From the NCBI GenBank assembly GCA_964520975.1, contig CAZFPA010000025.1, positions 1 to 26,248 on the forward strand: a DNA stretch of 26,248 bases, written 5' to 3'. The notes below the pieces were generated by a model. The model was not told the DNA's origin. It saw only the letters and a list, made by a program, of their open reading frames with translations, and searched no databases. How positions within the stretch are numbered: position 1 is the first letter of the stretch; every line of letters begins with the position of its first letter. The stretch comes from CAZFPA01 sp964520975. GTDB lineage: Bacteria > Bacillota > Negativicutes > Selenomonadales > Selenomonadaceae. A program made the translations under genes and the position numbers. Shown piece by piece: positions 23,054-26,248 of the stretch.

Positions 23054-24253
23054 TTATTCTTCCTCTAAAATATGGCCCATCTTGACCTTTTTGACCTTCA
23101 TATAGCGGCGGTTGAATTTATTGGCCTTAATCTCCAAGGGTACTCTTTCGACAATCTCAAGGCCATATCCTTCCAGCCCCGCCCGCTTGGCCGGATTATT
23201 TGTGAGCAGCCGGATGCTCGTGAGCCCGAGATCCGAAAGGATCTGTGCCCCGATGCCATAATCGCGCAGATCCGGTGCAAAGCCCAGCAGCACATTGGCT
23301 TCCACTGTATCCTTGCCATCATCCTGCAGTGCATAGGCGCGCATCTTGTTGGCAAGACCAATGCCACGTCCCTCCTGGCGCATGTAGAGCACAACACCTT
23401 CCCCGGCAGCCTCGATCCGCTTCAGGGCCAGCGCCAGCTGATCCCCGCAATCGCAGCGCAGGGAACCAAGGGCATCGCCCGTCAGGCATTCGGAATGCAC
23501 CCGTACCAGCACATCCTTTTTCCCTTTCACATCGCCCTTCACAACAGCCAGATGGCACTTTCCATCGAGCAGGCTCTCATAGGCGTGGATACGAAAATGA
23601 CCGTATTTGCTGGGGAAATCCGCCTCAGCGGCTTTCTTGATGAAGGACTCTGTCCGCTTGCGATACTCGATGAGGGATTTTACCGTTATCATTTTCAGGC
23701 CATGCTTTTCCGCGAACTTCAAAAGCTGCGGCGTACGCATCATGTGCCCGTCCTCATCCATGATCTCACAGCAGAGGCCCGCCGGATAGAACCCGGCCAG
23801 CCGGGCGAGATCTGTCGTCGTTTCCGTATGACCCGTGCGCCGCAGCACGCCGCCCTCAACAGAACGCAGCGGGAATATATGGCCCGGGCGCCGCAGGCTC
23901 GACGGCTTCGCAGCCGGGTCGATGATGGTCTTTACGGTCTGGCAGCGCTCAAAGGCAGAAATACCTGTCTCCGTGTCAAACGCATCTACAGAAACCGTAA
24001 AGGCCGTCTCATGATTATCCGTGTTATTTTCGACCATCTGGCCAATGCCCAGTTCCTCCAGGCGCTTGCCCTCGATCGGCATGCAGATGAGCCCCTTGGC
24101 ATAGGTGGCCATGAAATTGATCTGCTCCGGTGTCACCGTCTCCGCCGCAACAATGATATCGCCTTCATTTTCTCTATCTTCATCATCTACAACCACCAGC
24201 ATTTTTCCCTGGCGGATATCTTCAATTGCATCTTCTACTTTGGCAAATCCCAT
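23054..24253 (-). CDS. ribBA: Bifunctional 3,4-dihydroxy-2-butanone 4-phosphate synthase / GTP cyclohydrolase II
   Basis: A 399-residue fusion. Residues about 1-200 are RibB, making dihydroxybutanone phosphate from ribulose 5-phosphate, with VVDDEDRENEGDII (21-34, the acidic metal-binding loop) and RRTGHTETTTDLARLAG. Residues about 205-399 are RibA, opening GTP: VHSECLTGD...LRCDCGDQL provides zinc ligands C256, C267 and C269, and VLYMRQEGRGIGLANKM is the catalytic segment. The ATG at 24253 is preceded by AAGGGG; an in-frame TTG lies 6 bases upstream. It sits 27 bases after ribE and 16 before ribH. One feature to note is an aromatic/hydrophobic GFYPAGL where many relatives have a shorter Leu-containing loop. 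Confidence 0.97.
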   Translation of the reverse strand: MGFAKVEDAIEDIRQGKMLVVVDDEDRENEGDIIVAAETVTPEQINFMATYAKGLICMPIEGKRLEELGIGQMVENNTDNHETAFTVSVDAFDTETGISAFERCQTVKTIIDPAAKPSSLRRPGHIFPLRSVEGGVLRRTGHTETTTDLARLAGFYPAGLCCEIMDEDGHMMRTPQLLKFAEKHGLKMITVKSLIEYRKRTESFIKKAAEADFPSKYGHFRIHAYESLLDGKCHLAVVKGDVKGKKDVLVRVHSECLTGDALGSLRCDCGDQLALALKRIEAAGEGVVLYMRQEGRGIGLANKMRAYALQDDGKDTVEANVLLGFAPDLRDYGIGAQILSDLGLTSIRLLTNNPAKRAGLEGYGLEIVERVPLEIKANKFNRRYMKVKKVKMGHILEEE

Positions 24254-24280
24254 AATCAAAACCCCTTTTCTCCTGATGGT

Positions 24281-24922
24281 CTAAAAACCGTATTTTGCTA
24301 AAAAATCGCGGCTGATGCCGCCTGTTGGTGTGTCCTCCGCCGCTGCCGGCTGCAGCAGGAAGCGTTCGACGTATTTCCCCACAACATCATTTTCAATATT
24401 GATGGGATCCCCCGCCTTTTTATCCCGCAGGTTCGTCACCTGCCGGGTATGCGGGATCAACGATACACTGAACCAGCTGTCCGCCACTGCCGCAACCGTC
24501 AGACTGATGCCATCGAGGGCCACAGAGCCCTTCTCGACGATATAGCGCAGCAGCGCAGGCGGCGCCTCAATCTTCATGAGCAGGGCATTTCCTTCCTCCG
24601 CAAAAGAAAGAATGGTGCCCGTACCATCGATATGGCCGCTCACGATATGACCGCCCAGACGGCTTGCCAGGGTAAGCGCCCGCTCGAGGTTCACCGCACT
24701 GCCCTGCCGCAGGCTCGCGAACGAGGTGCGCCGGATGGTCTCCGGCATGACATCAGCCTGAAAGCCCTGCCGGTCGAAGGCCGTCACCGTAAGGCAGATG
24801 CCGTTGACCGCAATACTGTCGCCGGTCTGGAGCCCCTCGAGCACTCTGCCGGCAGCCACCGCAAGCCGGCCGCCGCCCATCGAACGCACGGTGCCAAGCT
24901 CCTCTACGATTCCTGTAAACAA
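24281..24922 (-). CDS. ribE: Riboflavin synthase, alpha chain
   Basis: A 213-residue trimeric enzyme that dismutates two lumazines into riboflavin. It is made of two lumazine-binding barrels: the first begins MFTGIVEELG, with SIAVNGICLTV and LGGHIVSGHIDGTG; the second repeats SVALDGISLTVAA and ends with DVVGKYVERFL. The start is taken as TTG at 24922 because it yields the family's canonical MFTGIVEELG beginning and GAGG lies 8 bases upstream; a GTG at 24931 overlaps that ribosome binding site and would add three residues. It begins 10 bases after the ribD stop codon. The same gene is called ribC or ribE in different species. Confidence 0.95.
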   Translation of the reverse strand: MFTGIVEELGTVRSMGGGRLAVAAGRVLEGLQTGDSIAVNGICLTVTAFDRQGFQADVMPETIRRTSFASLRQGSAVNLERALTLASRLGGHIVSGHIDGTGTILSFAEEGNALLMKIEAPPALLRYIVEKGSVALDGISLTVAAVADSWFSVSLIPHTRQVTNLRDKKAGDPINIENDVVGKYVERFLLQPAAAEDTPTGGISRDFLAKYGF

Positions 24923-24932
24923 ATCTGTCACC

Positions 24933-26027
24933 TCATTTTTTCACGGAGCCGGTGACGAGGATATCCCCAGCCAACAGCTCTACTGCCGTATTTTCCAAAA
25001 CCACCGCATCCGCCAGTGCCGGAATCCCGGCCCCGCCGATCGGCGTACGGGCCTTTTCCCCGCCCACGAGCTTCGGCGCGATGAACGCGTAGACACGGTC
25101 CACCAGACCGGCCTCCAGGAAGGAGGCATTCACGCCGGCGCCGCCCTCGACAAAGACCGAACTGATTTCCCGTTCACCCAAAAGCTGCAGCAGCTTTTTC
25201 ACATCTACCCGCGGTCCGGCATTGACCTGCAGCACCTCGGCACCTGCGGCTTCCAGGGCTCTCACCCGATCCGCGGGAGCAGCAGCCGTCACAGCAATGA
25301 TCGTAGGTGCCTGTCCATCTGTGACCACCTTTGCCCGCAGCGGTGTCCGGGCCTGGCTGTCCAGAATCACCCGCAGCGGATTTTTCCCCAGGCCGCCAGG
25401 CAGTCGCGTCGTCAAGCTCGGATCATCGGCAAGTACCGTGCCGATTCCGACCAGGATTGCGTCGTAGATATCCCGCAGCTCGTGGCTGCGCTGCCGGGAG
25501 GCCTCATTGGTGATCCACCGGGACTCTCCCGTGCTCGTGGTGATCTTTCCATCGAGTGTCATCGCTGTCTTCAATACAACAAAGGGTTCCCGCTGCAAAA
25601 TCCACTTGAGGAACACCTCATTGAGGGCTTTGGCCTCTTCCTCCAGTATCCCGCAGGTCACATCGATCCCGGCCTTCTCCAGGATGGCTATGCCCCGCCC
25701 CGCCACCAGGGGATTCGGGTCCTGCATACCGATGACCACACGGGAAACCCCTGCCTGTACAAGGGCCTCGGCACAGGGACCGGTACGTCCATGATGGGAA
25801 CAGGGTTCCAGGGTCACATAGACCGTTGCCCCCTGTGCCAGGGAACCCGCCATAGCCAACGCGTGGACCTCGGCATGCGGCGTCCCGGCCTTTCGATGCC
25901 AGCCGGCACCTACGATACGTCCCTCACGGACGACGACAGCGCCGACCAGCGGATTCGGTGATGTCCGCCCCAGCGCATTCCTGGCCAGGCGCAGCGCTTC
26001 ACGCATATAATCTTCATCAGACAACAA
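24933..26027 (-). CDS. ribD: Bifunctional pyrimidine deaminase/reductase RibD
   Basis: A 364-residue two-domain enzyme for steps 2 and 3 of riboflavin synthesis. The N-terminal cytidine-deaminase-like domain (about 1-145) has SPNPLVGAVVV, the zinc ligand and catalytic pair HAEVHAL (H51, E53) and the PCSHHGRTGPC cysteines (C76, C85). The C-terminal reductase domain (about 146-364) has PFVVLKTAMTLDGKI, SRWITNEASRQRSHELR and FVEGGAGVNASFLEAGLVD. The start is a TTG, at 26027 or 26024, with GGGGTGGG upstream; the first ATG at codon 8 would trim the helix that the family normally has. It is the first gene after the FMN riboswitch. Confidence 0.96.
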   Translation of the reverse strand: MLSDEDYMREALRLARNALGRTSPNPLVGAVVVREGRIVGAGWHRKAGTPHAEVHALAMAGSLAQGATVYVTLEPCSHHGRTGPCAEALVQAGVSRVVIGMQDPNPLVAGRGIAILEKAGIDVTCGILEEEAKALNEVFLKWILQREPFVVLKTAMTLDGKITTSTGESRWITNEASRQRSHELRDIYDAILVGIGTVLADDPSLTTRLPGGLGKNPLRVILDSQARTPLRAKVVTDGQAPTIIAVTAAAPADRVRALEAAGAEVLQVNAGPRVDVKKLLQLLGEREISSVFVEGGAGVNASFLEAGLVDRVYAFIAPKLVGGEKARTPIGGAGIPALADAVVLENTAVELLAGDILVTGSVKK

Positions 26028-26048
26028 ATTCCCACCCCATTTTCCAAC

Positions 26049-26088
26049 AAAAAAGGACTGCCAAAAAGATAAATCTTCTCAACAGTCC
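26049..26088 (-). terminator. Riboswitch-controlled terminator ahead of ribD
   Basis: On the minus strand GGACTG...GAAGAT (26088-26073) pairs with ATCTTT...CAGTCC (26070-26055) in a stem of up to 16 bp including G-U pairs, followed by six Ts. It lies between the FMN aptamer and the ribD start, the standard position for transcriptional control. Confidence 0.88.
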
Positions 26089-26135
26089 CTGAATACAATA
26101 CGAAATAACACTGCCATGCAGTATCGTATCAACAC

Positions 26136-26246
26136 GTCTTTTTTCCATCCAGACTATAACTGTCGGCCCCGGAATCTAACCGGATCCTGCCATAAAGGCT
26201 CGCGGGCTCTACCGCCGATAGGGAATTGCACCCAACCCCAAAAGAC
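26136..26246 (-). promoter_or_regulatory. FMN riboswitch (RFN element) aptamer
   Basis: The minus strand carries the conserved RFN blocks in order: GGGGTTGGGTGCAATTCCC, then CGGCGGTAGAGCCCGCGAGCC, then GCAGGATCCGGTTAGATTCCGG, then GCCGACAGT and AGTCTGGATGG. The closing helix P1 is visible as GTCTTTT (26246-26240) with AAAAGAC (26142-26136). FMN binding is known to promote termination before ribD in Bacillota, which fits the hairpin at 26049-26088. The promoter lies beyond the end of the window. Confidence 0.95.
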
Positions 26247-26248
26247 TG

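Noticed and set aside
24798..25961. 387-codon + strand frame opposite ribD/ribE
   Set aside because: Antisense shadow of two genes with complete catalytic motifs; low-complexity composition.
1..26248. Mobile elements, CRISPR arrays, tRNA or rRNA genes
   Set aside because: No transposase or integrase-like protein, no regularly spaced repeats, and no tRNA or rRNA sequence were recognised on either strand.

Overview
This 26.2 kb window looks like ordinary, gene-dense chromosome from a low-GC-lineage anaerobe, most likely a Negativicutes (Selenomonadaceae-type) Bacillota. That placement is an inference. It rests on the UPF0291/DUF896 protein, a PyrR-type attenuator, a CD1871A-family CXXC mini-protein, a biotin-domain-free pyruvate/oxaloacetate carboxyltransferase and an FMN riboswitch in front of a ribD-ribE-ribBA-ribH operon. 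No phage, transposon, CRISPR array, tRNA or rRNA is visible. One run of 100 Ns (17774-17873) is an assembly gap, so order across it is not proven by the sequence.

Layout. 1-1.8 kb (+): a DUF896 protein, then a carboxyltransferase with its own consensus promoter and a perfect terminator hairpin. 1.8-8.0 kb (-): a uridine-kinase-like nucleoside kinase, the phosphate pair DUF47/PiT, an aromatic/aspartate-type aminotransferase and aspartate kinase, each unit with its own promoter and/or terminator. 8.2-13.3 kb (+): uracil permease behind a complete PyrR attenuator, an RluA-type pseudouridine synthase overlapping it, class II fructose-bisphosphate aldolase, and an SLC13/DASS anion transporter. 13.4-17.7 kb (-): a B12-binding radical SAM protein and a TIGR01212-type radical SAM protein that overlap, followed by a redox cluster of a 40-residue CXXC membrane peptide (shorter than usual ORF cut-offs), a NapH-like 4Fe-4S membrane protein and a TlpA-like thioredoxin lipoprotein. 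18.0-20.1 kb (+): oligoendopeptidase F and zinc-type ribosomal protein L28. 20.2-26.2 kb (-): an FMN riboswitch with terminator, then ribD, ribE, ribBA, ribH, a YfcE-type phosphoesterase, a secreted TPR protein and Hsp33 (hslO), all closely packed and ending at a terminator.

How they work together. The two RNA switches are the best-supported regulatory elements: PyrR/UMP control of uracil uptake and FMN control of flavin synthesis. The riboflavin run appears to continue without a break into three unrelated genes, including the redox chaperone Hsp33. The most interesting uncharacterised unit is the CXXC peptide / polyferredoxin / thioredoxin-lipoprotein cluster, which reads as a possible route for moving electrons across the membrane to extracytoplasmic thiols. 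Translation starts at TTG are unusually frequent (about five genes).
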